64,000 nucleotides of DNA from Primula veris (lineage: Eukaryota > Streptophyta > Magnoliopsida > Ericales > Primulaceae), in contig OY821745.1 of NCBI GenBank assembly GCA_963682055.1, positions 12,345,501 through 12,409,500 on the forward strand. Direction: 5' to 3'. Position 1 is the first letter of the stretch. Each line of letters starts with the position of its first letter. This document shows, piece by piece, positions 47,585 through 59,203 of this stretch. Below the pieces are notes generated by a model that ran no database searches, was not told the origin of the DNA, and saw only the letters and a program-made list of their open reading frames with translations. The position numbers and the translations under genes were made by a program.

Positions 47585-48379
47585 TTATACAAACAACTTG
47601 CGGGTGACACAAATCTAAAACAAAATGAATAAAGCTTCAAAGAAATACTCAACTAAAATGCGATATATAAAGCAATGAAGCTTGAAATACCGTCTAGGGG
47701 GGGGGGGGGGACCCAAACTCAAATAATAATAATAATAAAAAAATCGATTGTGGATACATAACTCAAATGAAACACCCAACAACGAACCTACAACTACCTC
47801 CTAAACGGGAACCTAATCTATCCTATCGAGGATGGAGTGGTTGTGGCCAATGACAATGGAGGCGGGGTTGAAAGGGTTTTAGTGGTACAAAGGAAGAAGA
47901 AAGAAAGTTACAGTGGGGTTAAAAGAAGAATAAAGATTGTTTTAGGGTTATTTCAACTTTTGTCTCACTCAATTTTATCAGAAGAAAGATTGCTTAATAT
48001 ATCACTAATTAACCTATATAACAAATTATCAGAATATAACAAATTCTCTAATCTGTAATCTATCTGCCCAATTAAAAAAAAGCAGTCATTCATGGCCACA
48101 AGTTTTCAGCTTTAGACTCATCTTTATTCAGTGATTTGTAATCTTATCTTCAGTGACCCAGCTTCTGAATGAGCTCCGAGGAATGTATGTAAAGAGTGGC
48201 TACTGTGCTTTGTGAGATACATATGGATGATGTATACATTTTTTCATAGGTAGACATTGTCATATAAGTTATCTATATGACAGGATCGACTTCTTTCACC
48301 CACAATGGACATATTTGTGTTGGCACTCCACATTGTATTTAATTTAGGTATCAAATTTTTGAGCCCTTGTAAATATGTG
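47585..48379. other. intergenic DNA, G-run and part of R3
   Basis: A run of 14 G lies at 47697-47710. Bases about 48090-48240 (tggccacaagttttcagctt, ttcagtgacccagctt) match R1 near 29288. The gypsy element has been inserted at the end of this piece. Confidence 0.55.
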
Positions 48380-48384
48380 GTAGA

Positions 48385-49083
48385 TGGCGAGCCTACTTTT
48401 CTTACAAGGCTCGGCTTAATCAATTCGCGTCGGCTCCGATCTTCCGAGGTGTCCGTCGTAGAATATATCTGCTTCGACGAGGGGGTACTCTCCGTTCCTG
48501 CACAAGAAACGAACAGGGGCCCGGGGTTGGTACCAGGTTTTCCCTCTCCGACAATCAAATTAGTACTGGGTAAGACTGAAAGTAGGTTGATAACGGAAAA
48601 AGGGGGGGGGGGATCAGACCGGTTACAGCTGTGGCGTCGGGTGTCAGATGTCGTGTTTAGGGGGTCCGGGTGATTTGAGCTTTATCTCTCCTCTCTGTCT
48701 TTTTCTGTCCCCCCACTAAGATGTGTTAGTGGGGGTATTTATAGTGTGATCAGAGGTATACTAACCCTTGGATCACTGTACTGTAAAACGCTGATCCAAC
48801 GGCGTTAGGCCATTTATGACTCTGACAAGAGTACTGTCCTTTCCCGGGGCCCACTGGAGATGGCCTGTGATTGGGCCACGTCGATGAAACACATGAAGGG
48901 TCCCCCAAGGGAGCAGCAACATTAATTGGGGAAGTGTACTCGACAAGCTTCTCTCGGCCGGCCTAGACACAGCTCAGCCCCTCAAGATCTGGGGTGATGC
49001 ATCACCCATGGTTGACAGGCCCGGATCGCCTGCTGTGGAGGTAGTATTGGCCCGGACGAGGGGGTGCTGACATCCCCTCGCCA
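48385..49083 (-). repeat. 3' LTR of the gypsy element
   Basis: It begins TGGCGAGCCTAC and ends CCCTCGCCA in plus coordinates. A minus-strand TATA box, ctataaata, lies at 48736-48744. The G-run at 48602-48612 has 11 bases against 21 in the other LTR. A 16-bp segment near 48768 (cccttggatcactgta) is absent from the other LTR. Confidence 0.93.
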
Positions 49084-49458
49084 ACAGCTCCCTGTCCGGA
49101 GTCGTCGTTAAGGACGAGGTCAACAGGGATTTTTAGTCGTTACGGGGGCTCCGGTCATTGTGTTCTTATGTTTGACGGCGTGGTCTGTCTCGTGACACAT
49201 GTTCTTGTATTTATGCATTTTCTATATGTGGAGCATGCCTGGTGTGCATTTATGGGGCGCCGCCCCCGTCTCTTCGATTCTATCAATGCCATTAATGCTA
49301 AGACGGCTGATGAGTGACACTTGGTAGACGACCTCTGCTCGCAGTACACGTGGAATGTGTCGATTGAGTGACAGCGGTTATTTGTGGGCGTTCGTGTAAT
49401 GAGCCATCGCTGTCTTTTCACCTTCTGGTAAATGCCTTTTCACCTTCCATTAGGGGTC

Positions 49459-49466
49459 TATAAATA
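49459..49466 (+). promoter_or_regulatory. TATA box of the antisense gene
   Basis: tataaata lies about 110 bp upstream of the ATG at 49577, in the plus direction, opposite to the retrotransposon's own transcription. The leader is pyrimidine-rich (cttcctcttccttc). Confidence 0.65.
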
Positions 49467-49576
49467 CCCTCAGTGAAAATCATTTTAACTTTCTCACTCT
49501 CTCACTAAAACTTCACAGCAAATTACTCTCTTCCTCTTCCTTCATACTTAGCAAGTTTTACGAACACCCAACCACC

Positions 49577-52240
49577 ATGGTTATTCACGGAGCTGGAAAA
49601 GGCCCGATGGTTGCTCCCCAACCACGGCGCCTTGAGGTGATGGAAAACGCCTTGCCATTCCGGGCAATGGTCATCGACCCGGCCTTATCCGTGGATGTGA
49701 ACGACAGTAGTATCATGGTGAGTAGGCACGGGTCCGATCTGGACGAGTTCTGTCAACTTTGTGGAATCGGTGAAGAGTTCCGACTCCGGACCTGCCAGTC
49801 CTCAGATGAGGTAAATGGGATCGTAGCTGATCCCAGGAGCATGGTAACTCTATCCCTCTCTACTCTCCTATTCGGGGGCACCGACCTCCCTATTCCGGAG
49901 CTATTGGTAGAGCTCTGTGCCTGGACGCAGACTCTTCCGTGCCAATGGCCGCTGCAGGCGCACCGCATCTGCGCCGGAATGGAAGCCCTCAACGGTCTTC
50001 TGGGCCCGGCCCTGCCAGAACCGTTGGGGCTTCGGGAGCTCTTGGCTTGCTACGAGTTCCTTCAGAGCGAGCCGAGCTCCCAGGCCAAAAGCAGGCAACC
50101 CTATCTGCGGTGCCGGGCTTACAACCAGTTGATCACGGGTAACTCCGATTCTAATTGGGGTTATACCCAAGACGTGATCATGGTGGAGGGCGATTGGCTC
50201 CGCCGAGATGACCTGACTCTCCCCACCAGGCCGGGAAGGGTGCTTAGCAACAAAGATTTTAAGGCCACGGTGGCCATGAAGCTGCGGGGCCTGGGCGAGG
50301 CCAACATTCAATCGATGGAAGTGGCCCTCAACTGGTGGGGCCCGGACGGAACAGACGCCGGCATGCGCGATGCAGAGCGTCTTCTGACCTGCAGTTCCCC
50401 TACCAGTTGCAAGGGGAACGACTTCAAATGGCCCCACAGGACCTTCTGTCCTGTGGGATACTCTCGGGATAGATGGGAGAAAGAGAAGGGGTTAGAGTCT
50501 ACCCTCCCCCCTAAGACCCTTAAAGAGGCTGAGGCCACTGAAGGGTCTGTCATTGAGGGGCCCGTGCCGAAGGCCTTGAAGGCCTCGAAGGCTTCGAGGT
50601 CGGTTGCTAAGGCAAAGCCGATGCCTGCCGCCAAAATCGTCGGAGCTCCTGCGACGGCTGGGGTCTTTTTCGAGACCCGGCCGGATGGTTCGAAGATGAA
50701 CTATAGGAAGGGGCCGGGGGTGACTAGGATTTACATAGACCATCATGGGAAGCCACTACTTGACGTCCCTCCCCTGAGCTCGAGGGTACCGGACGCGGCG
50801 GGCTCCTTCCGTCTGGAAGATAGTTCTCCTGAGGCCCCACCCACTGGGCCAGCCTTGGGCACCTCACGGACCATGGTTAGTTAGCTTCCATTCTTCAATT
50901 CTTCAGTTTTACACTTATCTAAATTTTGTGAATTTTTCTGACTTCTTTTTTGTTTGAACAATGTAGGTGGTCCGTTCCGATGAGGAGGAGGAGGAGGAGG
51001 TGGAAGGAGTTGTTGCCGATGCGGGGGGCGAAGGTGAGGAAGAGGAGGGGGGCGAAGAAGAGGGGGCAGTCGATGAGGTTACCGGGGTGGAGGATGGAGA
51101 GAAGGAGGTGGTGGAGGTGGAGGTTGAGGCGGGGGAGAAAGAGGTGGTGGAGGTGGAGGTTGAGGCGGGGGAGAAAGAGGTGACCGTCGTGCCTCAACCT
51201 GGTGCCGATGCTGCGGATGATTTGGCAGCTCAGGCCAGGCTTGATCGGGCCGCCCGCAAGGCCCAACTTGGGAAGAGAAAGGTGGAGGGGACGAAGTCCC
51301 TCCGTGATGGAAAGAAGGTCAGAGGCGGGGGGAGCGGCCCGATCGAAGTCATGGTCGTGGAGAGGCCTAGGGCGACGTCGGGCCCTACTCAAGGCTCGAG
51401 CTCCTACTCTGCCTCCCCGACTCACAGGATGCCTGTGCAGACACCCGAGGAGGTGAAGGCGGCCACGGGGGTAAAGAGCATAATGGAGGCTCACCCATCC
51501 GCCGGGCTGCTAGCTTTGGCTGCACTTCAGCAGCAAAGCGTCGAGGCTGACCACCGGGGTCGTGACCTCGCTTCCTCAATGGCATCGGCCATGGCCAAGA
51601 TTCCTCAGGTATGTAACCCTTTATAGTGTTTATTTCGTATGTTTTCATATTCTTCCCAAATATTTTGCTAAGTGTTTTGCCCTTTCCCTTGTAGGCCTAC
51701 TTGATGATGAATCAGTATGTCTATCACCAAGGCCAGCTGGTGAGGTCATGGGCCATGAAGGCCGAGGCTAATGCCAAGCTTATGGAGGAGGCCCAGAAAA
51801 AGGCGGAGGAGGCCCAAAAAAGGGCAGAAGAGGCCCAGAGCAGGGCGAAGAAAGCCGAGGGCCTAAATGCCTCGGTTGAGGCTCGAAGGGTTAAAGCCGT
51901 GAAGGCTAGGGTGGAGGCCGAGGAGCACGCCCAGGCTGCGGAGGCGGCTCTAAAAGAGGCTGAGGCTGGCATATCCGATAGGATAAAGGCGGCAGTCCAA
52001 ACTAGTCAAGCCGAGCTTAATGCCGCCTGGGCCTCAAAGACACAGAAGGATTTCAATTCCTTCTATGTCGAAGGTTGGTCCGAGGCGGCTGCTTTTATGA
52101 GGGCGGGACCGGATCATCCGGTGTGGAACGTGGATAATATCATCGTTCCCGTCCCCTCAGCTCCCGTCCCAGAGGTGGTTCCCCTGACCCCTCGAGCTCT
52201 TTCTGATGAAGAAGATGAAGACGAGGCAAGCCAGGACTAG
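49577..52240 (+). CDS. antisense gene of a Tat element (putative gypsy-type transposase-like protein), spliced and open
   Basis: Inferred exons are 49577-50875, 50967-51608 and 51695-52240. Introns of 91 and 86 bp start GT, end AG and keep phase, giving about 828 residues. The N-terminal 250 residues (LSLSTLLFGG, LPIPELLVELCAW, YNQLITGNSDSNWGYTQDVI) resemble the plant family annotated as putative gypsy-type transposon protein, whose biochemical role is unknown. The middle is acidic, with an exact 13-residue repeat containing EVVEVEVEAGE, then a basic stretch. Exon 3 is an Ala/Glu/Lys coiled coil (EEAQKKAEEAQKRAEEAQ) ending SFYVEGWSEAAAFM and an acidic tail. It runs opposite to gag-pol inside the element. 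No stop or frameshift interrupts it, while gag-pol is riddled with them. Confidence 0.8.
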
Positions 52241-52496
52241 GGTAGTTTTAGCTTTTCGTTCTCGATGTAATTTCTTTTATGTACCTAGCTTGTAATAGCT
52301 TTCCATTGAATGAAATGAAAAACAATTTTGGCCTGTTGGACTTGTCTTTATTCTTCTGTTTTTTTTTTTTACTTCCATTGTGTGTTTCATATGTATACGT
52401 GCTCCCAAATGAGTGGGCCCTTATGCTTCGGCGTTGGGGCGCTCATTTTACATAACTCACAATTCGAATTAACATTTTTAGAAATCTGACACAAGT

Positions 52497-52784
52497 ATAG
52501 GCTCGGGTGTTCTGAAACACTTGTAAAATTTAAATGAACTGAAAAATTCAAATAAATAGAAACCGGGGTGCCATATAGGCTCGGGTGTTCTGAAACGCTT
52601 GTAAAATTTAGATGAACTGAAGAATTCAAATAAGTAGAAACCGGGGTGCCATATAGGCTCGGGTGTTCTAAAACACTTGTAAAATTTAGATGAACTGAAA
52701 AATTCAAATAAGTAGAAACCGGGGTGTCGTATAGGCTCGGGTGTTCTGAAACACTTGTAAAATTTAAGTAAAGAGAAACCGGGG
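52497..52784 (-). repeat. 78-bp tandem array between convergent genes
   Basis: ataggctcgggtgttctgaa starts at 52497, 52575, 52653 and 52731, exactly 78 bp apart, with a few substitutions and a shortened last unit. 78 is 26 codons, so minus-strand frames stay open by chance. Tandem repeats in the 3' part of plant Tat elements have been described as seeds of satellite DNA. Confidence 0.9.
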
Positions 52785-52874
52785 TAATTTCGAAATGACA
52801 ACAGTTTCATTCATAAAGCCTTCAGGCATATTTACATCATGTTCGTATTTACAGCAAAACACAAAGTTCGAGCC

Positions 52875-55090
52875 CTACTGATAGTACTTCCTTAGGTTGT
52901 TGACGTTCCAAGGGCGATCCACCGGGACATCGTTGGGAAGGCGACCCAACAGGTAGGCCCCGTTTCCTACTGCCTCGAGGATTCGATAGGGGCCTTCCCA
53001 GTTGGGGCCTAGCTTGCTGTCGGACTGTACTCTCGTGTTATTGTTTACTTTCCGTAACACGAGGTCTTTGTCTTGAAAACGTCTTGCGTTCACTCTTTTG
53101 TTATAGGATCGGCCCAATTCGTTCTTATACTCGGCGTTACGGATGGCCGCGACTTCCCTTCGTTCTTCAGCATATTCGAGCTCGAGGCCCATCATTTTTT
53201 CGTTCAGTCCGTTCTTCACCATGTCGGTTCTGAGAGAGGGGAGTCCGATTTCTAACGGGATGATAGCTTCCATCCCGTAGGTGAGGCTATAGGGCGTCTG
53301 TTGAGTGCCCCTTCTTTTCGTCGTCCGGTAGGCCCATAGGACGTGCTGCAGTTCATCGGCTCATCGTCCTTTGGACTCATCCAGCCTCTTTTTTATTCCG
53401 TCAAGAACGGTCTTATTCGACACCTCAGCTTGTCCGTTGCTTTGGGGATATGAAGGGGTGGAGTAATAGCTTCTGATGTGGTACTTCGTGTACATCGCTT
53501 TTAGTTTAGCTCCGGTGAACTGGCCCCCATTATCTGCAACTATCGAGTAGGGGATTCCAAATCTTGTGATCACATCTCTCCAGAGGAACCTGATCACTTC
53601 GGCCTCCGTTATCTTGGCTAATGCCATGGCTTCTACCCACTTTGAGAAGTAGCCGGTGACCATGAGGAGGAACTTCTTGCCCCCTGGGGCCTGAGGGAAT
53701 GGTCCGACGATATCCATGCCCCATTGTGCGAAGGGCAAGGCGAGGTCACACTGCTCATTTTTTGAGCCGGGGCTCGAGGCACGGGTGCATATTTCTGACA
53801 CTTCTCACATTTGAGCACGAATGCTTTAGAATCCTTTTGCATGAGGGGCCACCAGTATCCGTGTGTTAGGGCGCGGTTGGCCAGTGACCTACCCCCAGAG
53901 TGGCTTCCGCATACTCCCTCATGTATCTCTTCCATGACCTTTAGGACCATGTCGGGGTGAATGCAGAGCAAATAGGGCCCAGAAAATGACCTCTTGTAAA
54001 GCCTTTCGTTCAGAGCCAGCCAGAATCCGAGGGCCTTCCTCTTTATTTTTTCAGCTTCTTTTTTATCGTCGGGCAGGTCGTCGGAGTTATGGTACACGAT
54101 TATGGGGTCCATCCAACATTGCTCCGGTGGGAGGTCGGTGACCACGTTGACCTTTGACTTTACGTCGATGCTAGGTGTGGGAACATACTCTATGGTGACG
54201 GTCCTTTCTCGCTTGTCATTTATTGTCGAGGCCAGGGTCGCGAGGGCGTCGGCATGAGAGTTCTTGTTCCTGTTGATATTGTTGACCTCTTGATACTCGA
54301 AGGTTTGGAGTATTCCCAAGGCGACAGCCACGTAGAGTGTCATCCTCTCATCTTTCGTTTGGAACTCCCCACTTATCTGGCCACTGACTAATTGGGAGTC
54401 AGTGTTCACGAGTATTTTCTTGACTCCAAGGCTACGTGCCATTCTTAAGCCGGCGATCACTGCCTCGTACTCCGCCTCATTATTAGTGGCTCGGAAGCCA
54501 AGCTGGATTGACTTCTCGATCACGTCGCCTTGTGGAGACCGGAGTACCACCCCGAGACCGGATCCTTTCTTATTGGCAGCCCTATCCGCATGCAAGGTCC
54601 ACGTTTCAAAGGCGCGTCCTGCAATGCCGGTACTTAGGGCCGTCGTGTCCGCGATTGTGAATTCTTCCACGAAGTCAGCCAGAGCTTGTCCCTTCACGGA
54701 TGTTCGAGGCTCGTAGCGGATGTCGTACGTGTTCAGGTGGCAAGCCCACTTCGTCATACGTCGAGACAGATCTCCCTTCTGGAGTATTTCCCGGACGGGT
54801 TGATCGGTATATACCACGATACTATGGGCCGAGAAATAGTGTGCCAGCTTATGCGAGGCCATAACGAGGGCTAGGACGAGCTTTTCTAAGGGCAGATACC
54901 TAGCCTCGGCATCAAGTAGGGTCTTGCTCACATAGGCCTTTGCTCCCTGCCGAGCTCTTTGATGAGGACGACACTGACGGCTATCTCTGACACGGCCAGG
55001 TATAGGGCAAGGGCATCGCCGGTGTCCGGCTTGGTCAGTAGGGGTGCGCTTCCGAGGTAATCCGCTAGCTCCGTGAATGCATTCCGGCAT
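52875..55090 (-). pseudogene. gypsy RNase H and integrase, frameshifted
   Basis: From 55090 the frame gives the end of the RT-connection region (RYLPLEKLVLALV), RNase H (HADRAANKKGSGLGVVL, NNEAEYEAVIAGL, NTDSQLVSGQ, HADALATLAS) and the integrase zinc finger (HEGVCGSH, CEKCQ). A frameshift near 53.78 kb moves to the core, with DDE residues in MDIVGPF, VADNGGQF and NGQAEV. TGA at 53361-53363 replaces an expected Trp codon, after which the C-terminal domain (LGPNWEGPYRI, WNVNNLRKYY) continues in the same frame. Relative to the RT this part is in another frame. No chromodomain motif follows. Confidence 0.88.
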
Positions 55091-58000
55091 TCATCGTTCC
55101 ATTCGAACTTCTTCTGAGCCTTCAGGACCGTAAAGAATGGCTTGCATCGATCCCCAAACCGGGCAATGAAACGGTTCAGGGCGGCAGCCATCCCGGCTAG
55201 CTTTTGTATGTCCTTTCTTTTTTCTGGGGTCCTCAAAATTTTCAAGGCAGAGATTTGATCTGGGTTTGCCTCTATGCCGCGGTGCGTCACCATGAATCCT
55301 AGAAACTTGCCGGCCCCAACCCCGAAAGCACATTTGGAAGCATTCAGTTTGAGGTCGTGTGTTCGGATCGTTTCGAAAACTTCTCTGAGGTCGAAGAGGT
55401 GGTCCCCCTCCTGGACGCTCTTTACCACCATGTCGTCAATATAGACCTCCATGGTCCGGCCTATATTCTTGGAGAATATCTTGGTGACCATCCTCTGATA
55501 TGTTGCCCCGGCGTTCTTGAGCCCGAAAGGCATCACCTTATAACAGTAATTTCCCCTCGGGGTAATGAAGGCCGTTTTCTCTTGATCAGCCTCCGACATG
55601 GGTATTTGATGATAGCCGGAGCAAGCGTCCAGAAAGCTCATTCTGGCAGCTCCGGCAGTGGAGTCCACTATCTGATCGATTTTGGGCAAGGGGAAAGGAT
55701 CCTTTGGACAGCCTCGGTTCAGGCTCGTGTAGTCTATGCACACTCGCAGCTTTCCGTTCTTTTTAGGGACTACCACGGGGTTAGCGAGCCATCGGGGGTA
55801 ATAGATTTCTCTGATGGCTCCAGCCAACAGAAGCCTTTGTACCTTCTCGTTTATGGCATCGGCGTGCTCCGAACTGACACGGCGTCCTTTTTGCATTACG
55901 GGCTTGGCCTCCGGGTTGACGTTCAATTGGTGGCAGGCGAGGTCGGGGCTGATACCCAGCATTTCGCTCGGAGACCATGCGAAGGTGTCGAGGTACTGAA
56001 GCAGGAGCTCAACGAGTCCTGTGATCTTGGGCTCGCTCAGCTTCGCGCCCACCATGAAAAAGTGGTCGTCCCCCAGGATCTGGACCCTCAGCAATCCTCC
56101 TTCTACCTTGTCCTCCGCTTCTGGCCCCATCTTTTTGTTCAGTTCCCTCAGCAGCTTGGGGTCCTCAGTTTCTATGTTCATAGCACTCTGGACCGGAATA
56201 GCGTTTTCGCCGGAATACACGGCCATGGCACAGCTTCTCGAGGCCTTTTGGTTTCCCGATATGGTTTCGACTCCAGTCACAGTTGGGTACTTGACCTTTT
56301 GGTGCAGAGTGGAGGAGACGCCTTCTATCTCGTGAAGCCACGCACGCCCTAGTATGACGTTGTAAACGGAGGGGACGTCCACCACTGTGAACTCCACACT
56401 CATAACCTTGGTTCCTGTTTTAACAGGCAAGGTTATGTTCCCTCTGGGCTGAACAGCCTCAGAGTTGAATCCGTACAGGGGAGGGGCGTTGGTATCCAGC
56501 TGTTCTTCTGATAGCCCCATCTTTTGGTAGAGGTCTCCAAAGAGTATATTCACTGACGTCCCTTGATCGACGAGGATGCGTCCTACCGAGCAATGGCTAA
56601 CTTGGGTAGTGATAACAAGGGCATCGTTATGGGGCAGGTCTACCCCTACCAGGTCGAAGTCGGTGAAGCTTAGATCTGGCATGGTGTCGTGCTTACTTTT
56701 CTTTCGGGGGCTCGATCTCTCGGCGAGGCAGACATGCTCCTTCATTGCGGCCTCATGGGCCTCAATCCTCTCAGCTCCACTAGGGTTGGGCTTCTTTGGT
56801 CCGGAGTGGATAACCTGACAGGTCATCACCGGTGGGGGGAGGTCCGGTTGCCTCTCGTCGGCCCCTTCTCGACCTTGATCGGAATCTCTTCGTGTCTTGA
56901 CGTATTTATCCATCAAACCATCTCGGACCCATCCTTCGAGCCTCGCCTTGAGACCATGACACTCGTTGGTGTTGTGGCCTCGGCCTGTGTGATAGTCACA
57001 GAATTTATCATTGGGCCCTCGGGCCGGCTCGTTCCTGAGTGGGAGGGGCCAGGAGAAGTACAGCTCGTTCTCAATTTCGCTGAGCAGGTCGGTCAACGGG
57101 AGGCGAAAGATGGTGGAGTAGGCAGTTCCCGGTACCATAGGGCCATTCCGACGGGGCTCCTCTCTTCTCCTCTTGGGGGCCGGTTGCGGACTCTCTATCA
57201 TACGAGGTCTCCCCATCCTTTCCGCTATGGGGCGATCTCTCCGGGTGCTTCTCGAGACGGTCCTCTAACGGGGCTGTTCGATGCTGGCGACCGAACGAAT
57301 TGCCCCAGCAGATCTCATGTCCTTCTCAATGTCGACATGCTGCTTTATCAGTGATCGGAGTTGAGAAACCGTGCTCGGAGGGGTTACTATCATTTCATTG
57401 CGGATTCTGCTCCCTACGATCATGTTCTGCCTAAAAGCAGCTATGGCAGTAGAATCGGGGTAGTCGGCACACTCCGCATGCTTCTGCCAGAACCGATTAT
57501 CATAACTCTCGAGAGTCTCCTTAGGTTGGGCCCTAACTTGATACAATTATTCCGGTTGGGCAACCGTTTCTTTCAAATTGATATACCGGTGTGCAAAGTC
57601 ATAGGCGAGGTCATCCCAACAGTGGATGGAGTTGGCAGGCAGAGACTGGAACCATTTACTCGTCAACCTCCCCAGGCTGGCAGGGAAGCATTTGCACATA
57701 AGCCGATCGAAGTGGGACCAGTGATTCATCTGGTAACGATAGTGCCGGAGGTGAGCTTCCGGGTCAGAATCCGCATTGAAGACTTGGAAAACAGGGGCAG
57801 TAAAATTTCTGGGGGGCGTGCTGTACTCTATCTCGTCTGAGAACGGGGTGCTACGGGTGGAGGCCACGATTTTTAACGCTGCTTCGTCGGCGGCTTTATC
57901 TCGGCCAGCGCGGCGGCTGCGTCTCCGTCTATGAGGAGGCTTTTCAGTCCGTGCACGACTCGACTCTGGCTGTGATCCATAACTGTTATCTGGCTAGCGG

Positions 58001-58443
58001 ATTCGTGAGTGCACGCTTCGCTCGTCGCCACGACGAGAGTTCCCTTCGTGGGAGCGCTCCGACTCCTCACCTCTAGTTGGCTCTCTGGGAGTCTCTAGGG
58101 GGGGTCGTCGGTGGGGTCCCAACCGGGACATCACGCTTTTAGTGGGTCGAAGGACCGGTTCAACTTGGCTCGCGTCTTGGAGGACGGGCTCGGGCTCCGG
58201 TGCCATCAGCATGGCTATCAATGCCTTCTGGGCAGCAAGCGCGACGAGCTCCTTCTCGTGGACATCGAGCATCATCTCTGTCAGCTCGGTCCGTGATCGG
58301 GGTGTCGCAGGTGTTGCCGTTAAGGGGGCGGGATCCCTTGTAGATGCGGTTCTCGGGGTCTCACCCTAAGAGAGTGTCCTAGGCATCCCAAGAACGGGGG
58401 TGTGTCGAGACGACGGGGTGTCGAATCGGTTATTGCTAGACAT
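54928..58443 (-). pseudogene. gypsy gag, protease and reverse transcriptase with in-frame stops
   Basis: One minus-strand frame runs from the ATG at 58441-58443 to 54928. It is broken by stops at 58366-58368, 57994-57996, 57547-57549 and 57265-57267. Gag includes the capsid-like segment (FNADSDPEAHLRHYRYQM, KWFQSLPANSIHCWDDL, ESYDNRFW). Then come a CX2HX4HX4C zinc knuckle (CDYHTGRGHNTNEC) and the aspartic protease (ILVDQGTSVNILF). The reverse transcriptase follows, with CIDYTSLN, SFLDACSGYHQIPM, MPFGLKNAGATYQRM and the YIDD catalytic box. The last 762 codons are uninterrupted. The active-site residues of protease and RT look intact, so decay is recent and mainly upstream and downstream of the RT. 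Confidence 0.9.
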
Positions 58444-58490
58444 GTTTTCTTCGAGGACGGAATGTCAGAGCTAACGCGTTTTAAACTATT

Positions 58491-58506
58491 CCCACAGACG
58501 GCGCCA
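58491..58506 (-). other. primer-binding site of the gypsy element
   Basis: Two bases inside the 5' LTR, the minus strand reads TGGCGCCGTCTGTGGG. The first nine bases fit the CCA-end complement used for tRNA-Asp type priming in plant gypsy elements. The exact tRNA is not proven. Confidence 0.75.
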
Positions 58507-58508
58507 AT

Positions 58509-59198
58509 TGGCGAGCCTACTTTTCTTACAAGGCTTGGCTTAATCAATTCGCGTCGGCTCCGATCTTCCGAGGTGTCCGTCATAGAATATATCTGCTTCG
58601 ACGAGGGGGTACTCTCCGTTCCTGCATAAGAAACAAACAGGGGCCCGGGGTTGGTACCAGATTTTCCCTCTCCGACGATCAAATTAGTACTGGGTAAGAC
58701 TGAAAGTAGGTTGATAACGAAAAGGGGGGGGGGGGGGGGGGGGGATCGGACCGGTTACAGCTGTGGCGTCGGGTGTCAGATGTCGTGTTTAGGGGGTCCG
58801 GGTGATTTGAGCTTTATCTCTCCTCTCTGTCTTTTTCTGTCCCCCACTAAGATGTGTTAGTGGGGGTATTTATAGTGTGATCAGAGGTATACTAACTGTA
58901 AAACGCTGATCCAACGGCGTTAGGTCATTTATGACTCTGACAAGAGTACTGTCCTTTCCCGGGGCCCACTGGAGATGGCATGTGATTGGGCCACGCCGAT
59001 GAAACACATGAAGGGTCCCCCAAGGGAACAGCGGCATTAATTGGGGAAGTGTACTCGACAAGCTTCTTTAGGCCGGCCTAGACACAGCTCGGCCCATCAA
59101 GATCCGGGGTGATGCGTCACTCATGGTTGACAGGCCCGGATCGCCTGCTGTGGAGATGGTATTGGCCCGGACGAGGGGGTGCCGACATCCCCTCGCCA
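58509..59198 (-). repeat. 5' LTR of the gypsy element
   Basis: The limits TGGCGAG and CTCGCCA match the other LTR. A minus-strand TATA box (ctataaata) lies at 58867-58875 and should drive the gag-pol transcript. A G-run of 21 lies at 58724-58744. Confidence 0.93.
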
Positions 59199-59203
59199 GT
59201 AGA

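Larger units (their letters stand above)
48385..59198 (-). mobile_element. Ty3/gypsy retrotransposon, Tat-type lineage, with antisense gene
   Basis: The pentamer gtaga flanks the element (48380-48384 and 59199-59203). Two LTRs of 699 and 690 bp start TGGCGAG and end CTCGCCA in plus coordinates. On the minus strand the order is 5' LTR (right), primer-binding site, gag, zinc knuckle, protease, reverse transcriptase, RNase H, integrase, a 78-bp tandem array, an antisense gene, and 3' LTR (left). Integrase has no visible chromodomain, and an antisense ORF between integrase and 3' LTR is typical of the Tat/Grande group. I count about 23 substitutions between the LTRs over about 670 aligned bases, so the insertion is of moderate age. 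Stops and frameshifts make gag-pol non-functional. Confidence 0.95.

Noticed and set aside
49901..51494. Minus-strand open frames of 178 and 191 codons
   Set aside because: They are shadows of the plus-strand antisense gene, which has better codon structure, TATA box and splice sites.
55357..56352. Plus-strand 331-codon open frame
   Set aside because: It is the complement of the conserved reverse transcriptase and protease region of the minus-strand pol. The motifs lie on the minus strand.
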